In this document: positions 1 to 11,703 of the stretch, in pieces
How the letters are laid out: the number at the start of each line of letters is the position of its first letter
How positions within the stretch are numbered: position 1 is the first letter of the stretch
Origin: Paramacrobiotus metropolitanus
Taxonomy: Eukaryota > Tardigrada > Eutardigrada > Parachela > Macrobiotidae
Direction of reading: 5' to 3'
Length of the DNA: 64,000 nucleotides
Assembly (NCBI RefSeq): GCF_019649055.1
Contig: NW_026570441.1
Coordinates: forward strand, 1 to 64,000
Program-made: the position numbers and the translations under genes
Notes under the pieces: model-generated
What the model was told of the DNA's origin: nothing
Seen by the model: only the letters and a program-made list of their open reading frames with translations
The model's database searches: none

Positions 1-1
1 A

Positions 2-2890
2 GAGCGGCACCGATGCGGTGGTAACTGTCGCTTTTGTTATCGGTCGGTCAATGACTGCGTGGAAGGGATTGTTATTCGCTGTAGCTACTGTCGTCGGACG
101 TTTAATAACCAGGAACGCTTCAACATCCACAAAAATAAGCGTAAAAACGAAAAACCTTTTTGTTCTCAGATTTTTTATTGTAAAGACTGTCGCCGCTTTG
201 TGAACTTAACACGTCGACCAAATGGAAAGCATCAGTGTGGGGAGATGTTTTGCACAGTTTGCCGTGATTGGGTTCAACAAGCAAACCATAAGTGCTACCT
301 GAAAGTGTTTCCGAAGCCAACGCAGCTTTTGCCAGATCAGCCGGAACCGTCAAAGCGGTATATTTTTTTCGATTACGAAACGTACAACGATCCGGTCAAA
401 GGACTTACTCCGAGCTGCGTTGTCGCCCAGTATGAAGATGGAACAGAATTCCGATTTCCGGAGGTTGGTCAACCAATGACTCAGGATGTTGCTCCACGGT
501 TTGGTGTATGGTTGTTATCAGAGAAGCACAATCGGCATACGATCATTGCACACAACTTCCGCGGTTACAACGGTCACTTTATCTTAAAGTGCCTTTTGGA
601 CAACAGACTACACGGGGCGGAGGTAACAAAGAGAGGAAGTCAGCTCTTGGAGTTGCGGTATCGATCTCTTAATATGTGTTTCCGTGGCACTCTCAATTTC
701 CTACCCATGAAGTTGAGCAGCTTACCCAAGGCGGTTGGCCTGGGAGTTGTTGTAGAGAAAGGTGACCTTCCACATCATTTCAACCGCCCTGAGAACTGGG
801 ATAAACTGTTGCCGTGGCCTGACCCGGAAATGTATGTTTTTGTCGGCTTAAAGAGGAAGGACAACGAAAAATTCCTCAAGTGGAATGCCGAAGCAAAAGC
901 CGCAGCGGGTGGACAGTTCGACTTCCGTGCGGAAATCATGTCGTAGTGTTCGAATGATGTTACAGTTCTTCGACGCTGTGCTCTCAGGTTTGTTGATGAT
1001 TTTATTGCTCTGACAAACTTGAACCCCTTGGACATCATTACAATGTCATCGGTTTGTAATCGGTACTACCGTACGTATCACTTGGAATCGAACAAGATTG
1101 CTGGACTGTCCGTCCATGGTCCTCACCGCAACCGACACACCAGTGTTCAGGCAACTCATTAGTTGGAAGTGCTTAACCGTGACTTGGGTGGGCCGCAATG
1201 GCAAAGAAGTGCACATTGGTCCGTACTACGTTGATGGCTACGATGCCGCTATTCGTACAGTATACGAGTATAACGGTTGTGTATTCCACGGACATCCCGA
1301 ATGTACCGATGAGGAAGGTCGGTCGCCTTTCTCTCGTAAAACGACGAGCGAGGTGTACGATTAGTACCTGGATCGTGTGCGATTCCTGGAAGATGAGAAG
1401 TATACAGTTGTCACGAAGTTGGAGTGCGAATGGAAGAGGGAACGTCAAGAAGCTGATATTGCTTCCTTCCTGTCTGGCCAAAGACTGCGCAAACCGCTTA
1501 ATCCTCGGGACGCCTTTAAAGGTGGCCGCACTAATGCCAGTCGCTTGTACTACACAGTGAAGCCGGGGGAAATGATTATGCACTTCGATGTTGTTAGCTT
1601 GTATCCTTTCGTTAATAAGACCAAAACATACCCCATCGGTCACCCAACGATTATCTTGTCGGATTTCAAGGACGTGAGGGAGTATTATGGCTTGGTGTCG
1701 TGCAAGGTACTACCACCACAGCAGTGTTTGTAGCCTGTTCTCCCTGCTGCTATCAACAAAAAGTTGGTATTCGCTCTTTGTCGAACGTATGCCGACACCA
1801 AAAGTAACGACTATTGCCAGCATAGTGACGCTGACCGCTGCCTTGAGGGGGTATGGACTACACCGGAACTTCACCACGCCATCGACCGGGGCTACGTCGT
1901 ACAGAAAGTTTACGAGGTATGGCACTGGGACACCATGGAAGCCGGTGTTTATGCTGCATACATCAACAAGTTCCTGAAAATCAAAATGGAGGCGAGCGGG
2001 TGGCCTAGCTGGTGCAAAACTCCTCTGCAAAAAGTCCGAATATCTGCGCCAGGTTAAAAAGCGTGAAGGGATCGATCTCGATCCGGAAGCCATGATCTAC
2101 GATGCTGGGCGGCGTAATGTGGCCAAGAATTGTCTTAACTATCTGTGGGGCAAGCAGGGACAGCGGGATGATATGACTATGACCAAGTTCGTCTACAAGA
2201 CTAAGGTTATTTGGACATGATCCGCTCCAAGGCCGTTGAAATTCATGACGTGTTTGCCATTAACGACGACTGTCTCATGGTGACCTACTCCAACGGAGAA
2301 GACTACAACGAAGGTAGTAACGCTACGAACGTCGCCTTAGACGCGTTCACCACTGCTAATGCCCGCCTCATCCTTCTGGACATGATGGAGAAACTGGGCG
2401 ACCGATTGATGTACTACGATACGGATTCAGTCGTCTTTCTCACCCGCCCCGGAGACTGGGTGCCAGAGATGGGCAGCATCCTGGGCGACTGGAACAATCA
2501 GTTGCAGGCCGGGGAGAGCCACATCGTGAAGTTTGTGTCGTGCGGTCCGAAGGTGTACAGCTACGAGACTGACACTGGCCGGATCGAGTTGAAGGTAACA
2601 TATATGTTTTTCTAGGTACGGTATATACGTTTTCTTACTACTCGTAGGCAAAAGGCCTCACGCAAAACGGGTACAGGGAAGATATCTTGGATTTCGATGA
2701 GTTCACCAAATCATTCGCCAGGACCGGACAGACCTTAGACTTTGACAAACTCAAGTACCTCTTGGACGGTACGGAATCCCTTGATCAGATCATCTACCCT
2801 GAATTCGTCAAACGGAACGGCAAGACCCAAGAGATAAACACGGTTCAGCTGTTCAAAAAATTGAGAATGGTTTACGATAAACGCATGTAG
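2..2890 (+). pseudogene. Polinton/Maverick-type protein-primed DNA polymerase B, 5' partial and broken
   Basis: The frame is open to the left edge, so the start is outside the window. The N-terminal part has several Cys/His clusters typical of Polinton polymerases. The exonuclease motif FDYET lies near 365-380 and HNFRGYNGHF near 547-577. Polymerase motif A (DVVSLYPF) is near 1585-1608, the WGKQGQR region near 2140-2160, motif B (SNATNVALDAFTTANARL) near 2320-2370 and motif C (YYDTDSVV) near 2411-2436. The family replicates virus-like transposons by protein priming. This copy is interrupted by in-frame TAG codons (944-946, 1362-1364, 1731-1733) and by frameshifts near 2030 and 2200. The apparent stop at 2613-2615 falls in a probable 53-nt intron. 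No other Polinton gene is visible. Assignment to the polymerase family is firm; loss of function is an inference from the breaks. Confidence 0.85.
2595..2647 (+). other. probable 53-nt GT-AG intron in the polymerase gene
   Basis: Codons for IELK end just before GTAACATATATG. The sequence ...TTACTACTCGTAG precedes codons for AKGLTQNGYRED, which continue the polymerase C-terminus in frame at phase 0. Removing 53 nt also removes a TAG at 2613-2615. A degenerate insertion could mimic this, but the exact frame restoration and canonical ends favour an intron. Confidence 0.55.
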
Positions 2891-3390
2891 CTTGCTGACT
2901 TTACTACTCTGCCTTTTGGTACTAAACAGTAATAATAAATAAAAGAAACAGTCCAATCGTTTTTTTATTTTAACCGGGACTGCTTTGTTAATTGTTACCT
3001 AATCGCTTGCTTTTTGCACTTAACGCAAGTTACAAATTAGCTTCTTTCATAACGTCCTAAAAACAGTTCTCGACACATACCGTAATTATCGAATTTGAAG
3101 CCCCCTTCCCCCGTAATTAGAGCCCACCCCTTAGGTTGTTTACAAGTTTTATGCCCCCCCGTAAAAAGAGGCCCATGGGTTTAATTGAATGGCTTAATTA
3201 AATACCGTAAAGCCCATATTAAAAAAATGCCAAAAAGCTGGTTTGGAAAAGGCGCCCTCCCTAAATAGTAAATACAAGCCCATGCCGGTAATTGGAGCCC
3301 ACCCCGTGGGTCATTTGAAATATTTGTAACCCTGGGCTTCTAATTCGACAGTTACGGTAGTAAAAATTGCGCATGAGGAGAGTACAACTT

Positions 3391-3545
3391 TCGAACTGAG
3401 GACAGGACAACTTGTCCCTCGTTTTGTATGTTAAGTCTACGAGAAAATGAACGCAGCACAAAAGATTTTCGACATGAGCCGAAACCCACTTTTCTTCCGC
3501 ACAAAGCAAAAATTAGCTCTTTTCAATATAAAAACATGCCGATTG
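3391..3545 (+). repeat. dispersed repeat, copy 1 (ACTGAGGACAGGA family)
   Basis: This stretch holds CGAACTGAGGACAGGAC followed by CTACGAGAAAATGAACG and a run ending TTTTCAATATAAA. Related blocks occur at 5396-5462 (front part) and 6409-6507 (back part, CTACGAGAAAATGAATCG). A reversed front part abuts the end of the DIRS-like ORF at 8083-8099. It looks like a small nonautonomous repeat family; ends are undefined. Confidence 0.45.
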
Positions 3546-3673
3546 CTAACAAAAGAACATTAACACGAGAACAGGACGATTTTTCAATCAAGAACAGGAC
3601 ATCTTTTCTGCCTGTTTGTCGACGGAAGCGAAGCGAAGGTCCTATATGTTCAAGAAAACGGGAATTTTTGTCC

Positions 3674-3735
3674 GTCGGTCACGCACGTCGGTCAGGCCCT
3701 TAGTGTCGGTCACGCCTTAAGCTGTCGGTCACGCA
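3674..3735. repeat. four short tandem GTCGGTCA units
   Basis: GTCGGTCA occurs at about 3674, 3688, 3705 and 3724. Three copies continue as CGC, and the spacing is 14-19 bp. No function is evident. Confidence 0.5.
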
Positions 3736-5395
3736 CTAAGCAGTAAGCACTATGTCAACGTAATGCTAAACTGTAGTGCCTTAGTAAGCTTAGGAGCGTT
3801 ACCAAAAAAAATATTGAATTAGGGCACTCAGCATTGAGGCGCACCGTTAAGTTAAAAGGTTGCCCAGTGCCCGCTGAAGTCCGAAGTCACTATTGTTGTA
3901 GCAAAGTAGCATACTAGCAATGCCCTGGGACGCTAATGCTGTTTTAGTAATGATGCTTCACCAGTGGTTTAGGTGTACCAAAGGTTAACATTACATTACT
4001 GAGCAGCGTTAAATAAAAGCACAGCAGTTCTGAACTAAGCCCTAAGGTGCTAACTGCTAAGGTGCCGTCTTACTACGGCACCACAACTTATTAATCTATT
4101 CAGCAGTTAAGCAGCAGAAATCTCATGTGCTGAAACGGTCAGTAATCATAATGTACATAATTGGTATCTTAGCAGCTTTCCGATAGCAAAGATAAGTGCA
4201 GCGTTGCTTTGAATCATGTACATCCAATGTCATAGTAACGATAGCACTTAAGCCATGCTTTGGCACGGCGCCTAATTCTCTAATTTAGCGATCTAACCGC
4301 TAACGTTTACGCTAATTAATTAATTAGATTAATTAGAAACGCTGAATAATTGCTAAGAAACCCCGCAATTTAGAAACATTAGATTCTAACGTTTCTAACT
4401 AGCGGGTTAATTTCGCGGGATAAATCAATCCGTATTTGAAAACCTGTACAGCACATTTAAAAAGTAACTTTAATGTGTCCGTCGTTAACGCTTTACCACT
4501 AACCATAGCAAAATAACACCCAACAGGAACGTCAAAAACTTACCATCTGGTTAAACAATAATGCTTATGGATTACTTTCTCATAAATTATTACTCGCACC
4601 GTTTGTCAGCGGTGCGCTGCATGAGCCCTGTACTATAGCAATAAATATACCTGGAGAGTCCTGCGGTAATATGTTGTTTGAGCGTAAAACACAATATAAG
4701 AAAGAACAGGGAGATTCATTAAAAGTCAAAAGAGCGAAACCCCCACCCGTACACCGCATGTACTAACATACATAGAAATATGTAACCCACCCGCATTAAC
4801 GGAAACCATAATATTTTGAAAATTACTCTCAGGGAATATCAGAACAGTAGTTCACTCGCATCCTCCAACCGCCTCCCTGTTCATTTACACAGCAATAGCA
4901 TGCGAGAACGTTTTCTTGAAATTTGGTAGTAGTTCCGGCAGCTGATGTTTTTAGCGAAAGACCTGAACTTGAAAAAAGGCGTTGCCGCCTTACGGTTTTT
5001 TTTACGGTTCCTGCGGCATGGTACGGTCACGGCAGAAATAAACGGTTTGACCGTGCCGTATACAATTAGCCCGTTGTAAAACCGTGTTGTTGACTTGTGG
5101 TTACGTACGGCAAATTTTCGAGCGTATTATTTTCGCATTCGGTTTCGTACGGCTTGACCGTAAGGAATGCCGTATACAACAGTACGGTAAACTGTATTTG
5201 GTCTTTGATACCGATACCATACCCGTACCACAATACCAGGACCATTTAGCATCAGCATCTTTCCGGTAACAAGAGGATATACCCGCGTTTATCCTTAACA
5301 GCACCATAAATCAACCGAGTAATCCCGCATGGTCTCGCAGTTTATTTAGGTTTTTCGGCAGTAAAAAACAGTTCTTGAGACATGCAAAAAATTTA

Positions 5396-5462
5396 AGATG
5401 AGAACAGGACCATTTTCGTACTGAGGACAGGATAACTTTTCTCCGTTTAGTATGTTAAGGTG
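5396..5462 (+). repeat. dispersed repeat, copy 2 (front part)
   Basis: GAGAACAGGAC and GTACTGAGGACAGGATAAC match the front part of the copy at 3391, followed by a similar GTTTAGTATGTTAAG stretch. The back part is missing. Confidence 0.4.
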
Positions 5463-6408
5463 AATTTCAACTCACATTACGCCATTTTAAATTACACAGG
5501 AATCGATAGAGAATTCATTTCTCTATCTACTGATGTGAATCAAGCTTTCATGAAAAAATTGTACACCGTTACCTATTTTAAAAACTATGATCGAGCAGAA
5601 ACCTTTTACAAGGCTTTAATACTACGCAGAAGAGGAGACATCTCTGTTCTGGCGGGATTGCAAGTTTGCTGACGACAAGCCACGAAATTATCAGCGGCAG
5701 CAAATGATTGTACAAGAACCAGAAGATACGCGCGCTATCATAAATGATCAGGTAGAACAATGAAATTTATTGCCGTTTTCATCTCCATCTCCATTCACCA
5801 CTGGCGCTTTAGTGTCAGAGAGTTATTCCTGCTCAGCTGAAACAATACGTGACCCGAAGAGGCCGGGACACAACAGGATGCGCAGCACTCGCACTAAGAA
5901 TAAGCTTGCTGTTTAGCTTAGTCTATACCGTTCACAAAAAAGTCATTTTCTCAAAATAGCAAATGTGAGCAAATAATTCGGTGTTTTATCCGACTCCAAG
6001 TTTGATCGCTCCATCACATGGAGTAAATTCCCATACACATTCTGAACCAAAATTAAGCTGGTCAGATGTAAATTGACCAAGTTATAAGAGTTTAAAATTT
6101 TCGAAAATTCATTGCATCTTTGTTTTGGGTATCATCACCATAATGGTTCAGAATGATCCTTAGATATAGATTACCATAATGGTAAATTTGGTCGAATCGG
6201 ATAGATAGGTGAATTATTTGACGCGTCCGAGTTTTAAACTTTTTCGGTGATAGTGCAGCAGCCGGTTATTGCGCACATTTGAGTTTAAATCGGTGTAATT
6301 CAATGTTCTGAGCACCAAAAGCAGTAACGTACACTATAGAACTGTTTACGAGTCCGCAGTAGTGTTTTTTTCTCGCAAGAGGGGTGCAAACGAGTAGAAA
6401 CTCAGCTT

Positions 6409-6507
6409 AATTCTACGAGAAAATGAATCGAGCACAGGACTTTTTTTGACTTGAGCAATGACCCGTTTTTCTCTCAAAATAGAAACTAGCTTCCGTTCAA
6501 TATGTTA
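6409..6507 (+). repeat. dispersed repeat, copy 3 (back part)
   Basis: TTCTACGAGAAAATGAATCGAGCACA and a following run ending TTCAATATGTTA match the back part of the copy at 3391, with substitutions. The front part is not visible. Confidence 0.4.
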
Positions 6508-6717
6508 CGCTTACACTATCCGTAAGACGTAATGAATATCGGGTTTTAGCCACTTTAATAATACTCAGCTAAGAACTAACAAATAACAAGTAAACATGAG
6601 CTTATATAACGGCCTAAGCCGGAAATAACAGGACATCCAGGGAAACGACCTAATATCAGACAATCACTCATTGTCAGTACATCTGGCTCACAAGGGCATG
6701 AGAAAGGCAAAAACATG

Positions 6718-6798
6718 GACTATGACCATAGGATAAACGCACACATGACCATAGGTACATGACCATGGGAAAAAACATATATGACCATAGGTTACATT
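6718..6798 (+). repeat. short repeat of TGACCATAGG
   Basis: TGACCATAGG or TGACCATGGG occurs four times in about 80 bp, separated by AT-rich spacers. No gene or known element surrounds it. Confidence 0.4.
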
Positions 6799-6969
6799 AC
6801 TACATGAGTAATCCGGTATATGGGAACAGGACAGGTTGCGATCTCGCTGAGTGCGGTTAGGACAGTAGCAAGGTACACTTTCCTATATACCACTATTTAA
6901 GGACCCTAGCCGCCGTTGGATGGGTTCGGGAAAACGGGAATAGCTTGGGAACGGTGACCGGATATGTGT

Positions 6970-7042
6970 GTTCACTCTTCTGGGTGAACGCAGAGAGAAT
7001 TTAGCTACACAAAGGTGTAGCGCGATCCTCTCTGTCCTGTGT
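6970..7042. repeat. cluster of nested hairpins
   Basis: GTTCAC-TCTTCTGG-GTGAAC is followed by an outer stem CAGAGAG/CTCTCTG that encloses GCTACAC-AAAG-GTGTAGC. The arrangement could fold as a branched RNA. It has no tRNA boxes and I do not recognise it. Confidence 0.35.
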
Positions 7043-7437
7043 CTAGACCCAGCTATTCATCATACAAACAAAACATTTCAAACTGAAATACTGAGTGAGA
7101 AAGTTTCTTCGTTTTAAATCAAATGCGCATCAGTGAATGTGTTTCTGACTGGAAAGCTTATACCGAACATCCTGAAGCAAATTTAAACGTAGCTTGAATA
7201 AAATGCAAAAAACACTTTTCCAAAACAGTTTTTTTCCATTTTTATGGGTTGTGTTATAGTGAATGCCACCGCTGTTTTGGTATACAAGCTTTCTGGAAAG
7301 AGCTGACTTATGATGTTGGTTTTGTGTCCATACCATGCTTAGTTCTCAAGTCTTAGATTTTCAAAGTCATGAATTTTGTGTTATTCAAAACTGCAACCAA
7401 AGAATGGTCGGCAGACAGGCTGCTCATCGTAGCTGAT

Positions 7438-7585
7438 CCGGCTGGCCATGCGCGCGCTTTTAGCACACAAAGAGGTCGGGCAGACCACTCAGGAGAGACA
7501 GAAACTCGCTGTCCTATGTCCACTGGCTTGGACATACCGTCTGCCCGCCTGCCTGCCGCAGGTGTATATGGCCATGGCCAGCCGG
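7438..7585. repeat. 148-bp inverted repeat
   Basis: The 13-bp arms CCGGCTGGCCATG and CATGGCCAGCCGG are perfect inverse complements 122 bp apart. Weaker inner complementarity (GGGCAGAC/GTCTGCCC) lies between them. It may be a small foldback element or an inverted-repeat transcript source. Confidence 0.4.
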
Positions 7586-8095
7586 CTACCGCAGTGTGTT
7601 TACTCGATGACTGCTTACCCGGTCATGGTTTTTAAAGTACAACTACTACAAGGGCATATAAAACTTGGCAAGTTTATGAAAGCGGTCAAACTTAAAATGC
7701 AGCGGCTAGCGGTCCCCTTAAGTTTCAAGGATACAAACCACACGTTAATGTATACACATTTATTTCCCTCACTTTCTCATCAAATAACTGAATCAATTAT
7801 AACAAAATACACTAAGATCATTTTAAAAGCAAAAGTCCCAAATCTAAGTAAAAATTCATTGGAGCCTTACAAAATCGTGTCAAAATGTTATATATTCTAA
7901 CAAGTCTGACGCCAAATGAACGCTAGAAGTGGTACAACAACGTTAAAAACAGGAGAAATGTGTCAAAGCATTACCAAAAAGGGAGAAAAGACAAGCAAAT
8001 ACGGGCTCCTTCTCAGTTAAAAAATTGGACTGTCTTAAGTTTGGTACCTATAGACGTAGCATTTAAATTGACAGAAAAACTGCCCTGTCCTCAGT

Positions 8096-9148
8096 TCAAA
8101 ACTGAAAGTCCCTGAAAGTCTTACATTGTGCTTTAGATTTAGCCGTTTTCATAACGGGAACTGTAAGAATTACACTGCGTCTGCCGGAAAACTCCACACG
8201 CTGCCAAGTCAGGTGCTGTCCCGTCTGCTTCTGCTTTACAAACAAATTTGCCTGCCGAAGAAGTGAATAAAATGCCACAACGCAAGCTGTCCAGAAACAC
8301 AGCCTGGCGTGCGGCTCGATGGCTGCTAAAGCGGCGTACAATGCATGGAGGTGTTCAGCCGTGATTGGCAAACGCTGGAAAGGTCGTTCAAGTCTGCTGC
8401 GCTGCAAGCCTGCCAGTGCCTGCCTGATTGAAAAATGCGAAAGGACGGGTGCTTCCATGCCATTTATATTGTGCAGTAAACTCAAACTCGACACGTAATT
8501 CTGCACTGTGGCAAATTCGAGGGTCTCTGCTAGGTATGCCATGTACAAACAAACAGTATGCGTATCCACCGGAAGCGGTGGGAAATTGAATTCACTGCAA
8601 AACACGAGGTACCGTTTCCACTGAGACACTCTAGTCTTCTTCGAGGTATCTGCGATAGCTGCGCTCGCAAAACTGCAAGCTGTTTCTCCAGTCGTTCGAG
8701 TTGGATACTGCTCTGCGTGGGTAAGCGGAAGGCTTGCATACCGTGACCTGCAAAATACAGAAAAAAATCTGCTAACTTCATTTTCAGAAATGGCAACACG
8801 GCTCAGTGCATCTGCAGCCGTGTTATCCAGCCCCGGTTGGTGTTCTTCTGTCAAGCGGAAACTATGCCTGAGAGATTGGTAGAAGACTATTTTCAACCAC
8901 TGCAGCGCTTCCGCGTTGCGCGTTGTCCCTCGATTCAGGAACGATACTGTTGCTGCATTATCAGAAACAACAATGATCTGCTTATCTTTTAATTCCTCGG
9001 ACCAAATTAAGACTGCCATGCAAGCTGCTATTAACTCTAAGAAGTTAATGTTGTCCCTTAAGGAATCTGACACATAAGGCGTTGTTGCCCAGTTGTCTGC
9101 CATGCGGGTGTTAACCTGTTTTCCCTGCTGCATCCAACTGCCCGCCAT
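8096..9148 (-). pseudogene. DIRS-like element: RNase H and truncated tyrosine recombinase
   Basis: The 350-residue ORF starts inside an RNase H-like domain (VVSDNAATVSFLNRGTTRNAE) and continues into a tyrosine recombinase N-terminal core-binding domain and the first part of the catalytic domain. FYSLLRQANLF looks like the box A region with the first catalytic Arg. The His-x-x-Arg and nucleophile Tyr are missing because the frame ends at 8096 against the reversed ACTGAGGACAGGA repeat. DIRS elements integrate with this recombinase instead of a DDE integrase. The ORF overlaps the RT ORF in another frame, which indicates a frameshift near 9150-9200 within a normally continuous RT-RNase H region. 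Confidence 0.8.
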
Positions 9149-9977
9149 ATACCGGTTCTCACATACCGCGCCGAAACCTTGAAGCGACGCGTCCGTGTAA
9201 ATTTTACTGCATCTGCTTTCAGATTAGGCCATCGTACCAAGCCGTTCACTCTCCCTGCAAAACAATGCCACCATTTTAAAGTATCTGCTAAGACTGCCGT
9301 CACGCGCGTTCGATGTGAGGGAGCGTCCAATTCCTGTATTCGGTCGAAAAATAGCCTTGAAAATGTCCGCGTACCGTAGACGGCACGAGATACAAACGAC
9401 ATTAAACCTGCAATAGACTGCAACTCACGTTTGGTGACCTTTAACAGTTGGCTAAACTGCAACGCTAAACTGCTTAATTCGTGCATTTTTTCTTGCGGGA
9501 CTGCTAAACACTTTGCTACAGAATCAATGATGATCCCAAAAAACTTCACTCTCTGCGATGGGCTGATTAGTTTATCCCATTTTACTGCAAAACCTAGCTG
9601 CACAAGAAGCGCGATGAGCGCTTGCTGGGCTATTCTGCATTCCTCTTCGCTTTTTGCGATAAGGATAAAATCGTCAAGGTAGCATACGATTTTAAAACCC
9701 CTTCTGCGCATTGCCCGTGTAATTGCTGCCGATATCGTTTGAAAAATGTAAGGAGCATTTGCAAGCCCGAAGCATAAAAAGTTATCCACACAAAACTGCT
9801 CCTCGCTGTCCTTAAATTGCCAACGAAACCCCTGCAACTGCCGGTGCGGTGGATATACTGGCACCCAACGATAAGCCGACTGGATATCCACAACTGCAAA
9901 ATATGATCCCCTTTTGCTAAGCGCAAGAACTGAATCAATTGTGTCAAATTTAAAAGGTTCCGGGTTGATGTGCTTAA
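9058..9977 (-). pseudogene. DIRS-like element: reverse transcriptase core (left half)
   Basis: The ORF shows RT motif A (VVDIQSAYRWVPVYPP), the LCFGLANAPYIFQ region and the catalytic YLDDF. It then carries the SKRGSYF, VKFFGIIID and SLLMSF-type segments usual in DIRS/Ngaro-type RTs. It begins abruptly at KHINPEPFKFDTID. The missing N-terminal RT sequence is found 24.8 kb away at 34813-35293, on the far side of element 1, so this gene was split by that insertion. Confidence 0.82.
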
Positions 9978-10307
9978 GAGGTGGGAACCTGGTAAGGTTC
10001 ACACCGCAGGATCAGAATTGACGTGATTCTGCCTGCCAAAAGACCTGGCAATGCTATACAGCGGCTACGCTACAGAAAGCGAGAAACGGCGAGATTGCTA
10101 GGAATTTATAAAACACTGACTGAATTCGATAGAATTCCCGAATGGGCAACTTCGCATTGCTGACTGCAGCAAGCGCATGAAAGGCGCACGTAACCGCCAC
10201 ATGGTGCGGGTGCGCGCAGAACACATGCTTTCGCCACGCGTAAGGCAGGCGCGCAATGAAACACCAGACTGCCAAAGCGAGGGTGTACGCATGTACGCCT
10301 GCGCTCA
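9978..10307 (-). repeat. element 1 3' LTR (330 bp)
   Basis: This is a direct copy of 34478-34812, with about five substitutions and a few 1-2 nt indels by eye. The last sense base differs (T for A), so the terminal CA is damaged. It abuts the DIRS-like RT ORF at 9977. Confidence 0.85.
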
Positions 10308-10336
10308 CATCTAGGAGAGGATGCTGAGCTCCGTCG
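10308..10336 (-). other. conserved box before the 3' LTR (element 1)
   Basis: Sense GGAGCTCAGCATCC then CCTAGATG abuts the LTR. It matches boxes before the 3' LTRs of elements 2, 3 and 4. Its place is that of the polypurine tract that primes plus-strand DNA, but it is not purine-rich. Confidence 0.55.
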
Positions 10337-11074
10337 AAAGCAATATCACGTCCAGTTCTTGGGATCCTTGACGGCTCGTCTGTAGCATAATAAAACATCG
10401 AGATTTTATCTCCTTTTAACATCACAAATTCCAATTACATATGTGAATAAAGAGATCTCGAAACAAAAGTAAAACAATACAAAATATCAACAGAATTCGT
10501 AATCAAAACGACTAGGATCCTCCGACTCATAAAGGTCACTGGGTCCTGTCAACCGTAATCCGCTTGGTCCATTCCGCTCTGTGAGCAATTTCGCGCAATT
10601 GGATGCGACTTTTCATCACAATGAGATCCGCTTTTAGGAATAGGTACGTATCACTGTACGACTTAGGAATACTGATTCTTCATCTTTGGATTGAGTGCGT
10701 ATCGTCCGTACTTCTTTTGAATACTTCCATCAACATTACTGAGATTCCGTAAAGGTCATGGAGGGACGTTTTGATGACAGGCTTGAAAGCTTCCTCCCTG
10801 GTAATTGACTTTTCCTTCTTTTCTTTCTTTTTTAAATGACTCTGAGCTGTGACGGTCTCAAAGGTCATCCATCTGGATGTGCGACTCGTTGGGCAATAGT
10901 TATCCCAAAGGCCATCCGACTTCACATTGATTCAGCATTAAAGGTCATGGAGGAACTCAGCCGATTTTTCGTGGCTTTCAAACATTTCTGCTTGCCTCCC
11001 TTTGTCATTCTTTTTCGTCATCATTCCGGCTTTGTCGCGCCGGTCGCACATCCATTTTTCGCCTTTTCAGGCTA

Positions 11075-11497
11075 GAGAGCCGATTGACCCCGTAGCTCAT
11101 CTCCTTGGGCCGACATATTTTGTCACCGTAGCCCAGCTATTTGGTATTTCCTTTCTTGTTCGCCCCTTGTAGCCCGACATTCGTTAGGTGAGCCGACGCA
11201 ACTGCGACGTCGTAACTGCACCTTTTAAGGTGACACTGAATCTGGGTAAGGGAGCCGATTAACGCCGTAACTCTCCTCTTCGGGCCGACATATTTTGTCA
11301 CCGTAGCCCGGCTATTTGGAAATTTGCAAATCTTTCTCTTTCTCGCCGCTTGTGGCCCCATGATAGGTGAGCCAACCCAACTTCGAGGTCGTCACATCAC
11401 CCTTTGAATGACGCTGAATTGTAAGAGAGCCGGTTAACTCCGCAACTCATCTCTTCGGGCCGACATCTTTTGTCACCGTAGCCCGGCTATTTGTAGC
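11075..11497. repeat. about 175-bp tandem repeat in the element 1 3' UTR
   Basis: Units start near 11075, 11250 and 11425 with GAGCCGATT or a close form, continue through GGGCCGACAT and TTTTGTCACCGTAGCC and end GGCTATTTG. The third unit is incomplete. Within each, GACA-TATTT-TGTC and TAGC-CCG-GCTA can form small hairpins. Confidence 0.7.
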
Positions 11498-11703
11498 CTG
11501 AAACTTAAACACTGAAAACAACAAAAACACGAATGGCATGACATTTTTAATACGTGACGACCTTCCGCCCTGATACATTACCGTTAACACCCTTCTTCAT
11601 GTTGCCGACTGATGGCCGTAACAACATGTGCGGTTGATGACCCGAAAGGTCATCACTGCTCATTTGAGTCGTTATCGCGATTCCGTCGACGCCAGTTACT
11701 TCG

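Larger units (their letters stand above)
2891..8095. other. AT-rich noncoding region with small repeats
   Basis: I find no convincing gene here. The six-frame ORFs are short, low in complexity and lack motifs. What can be seen is small-scale repetition: tandem GTCGGTCA units near 3.7 kb, a dispersed sequence containing ACTGAGGACAGGA (3393, 5419 and in reverse at 8083), many TACGGT/ACCGTA words between 4990 and 5240, TGACCATAGG units near 6.7-6.8 kb, and hairpins near 7.0 and 7.5 kb. It is probably old transposon debris. Confidence 0.5.
10308..11703 (-). other. element 1 3' UTR
   Basis: There is no credible ORF between the last accessory frame and the 3' LTR. It holds about 2.5 copies of a 175-bp tandem repeat (11075-11497) and four plus-strand AAAGGTCA motifs (10532, 10751, 10860, 10940). 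A conserved box lies next to the LTR. Confidence 0.6.

Noticed and set aside
7353-7900. ORFs of 88 and 150 aa near 7.4-7.9 kb
   Set aside because: They cross the 148-bp inverted repeat and AT-rich DNA, with no domain or codon signal.
10308-10336. Naming the pre-LTR box a standard polypurine tract
   Set aside because: It is in the right place but contains long pyrimidine runs on the sense strand.
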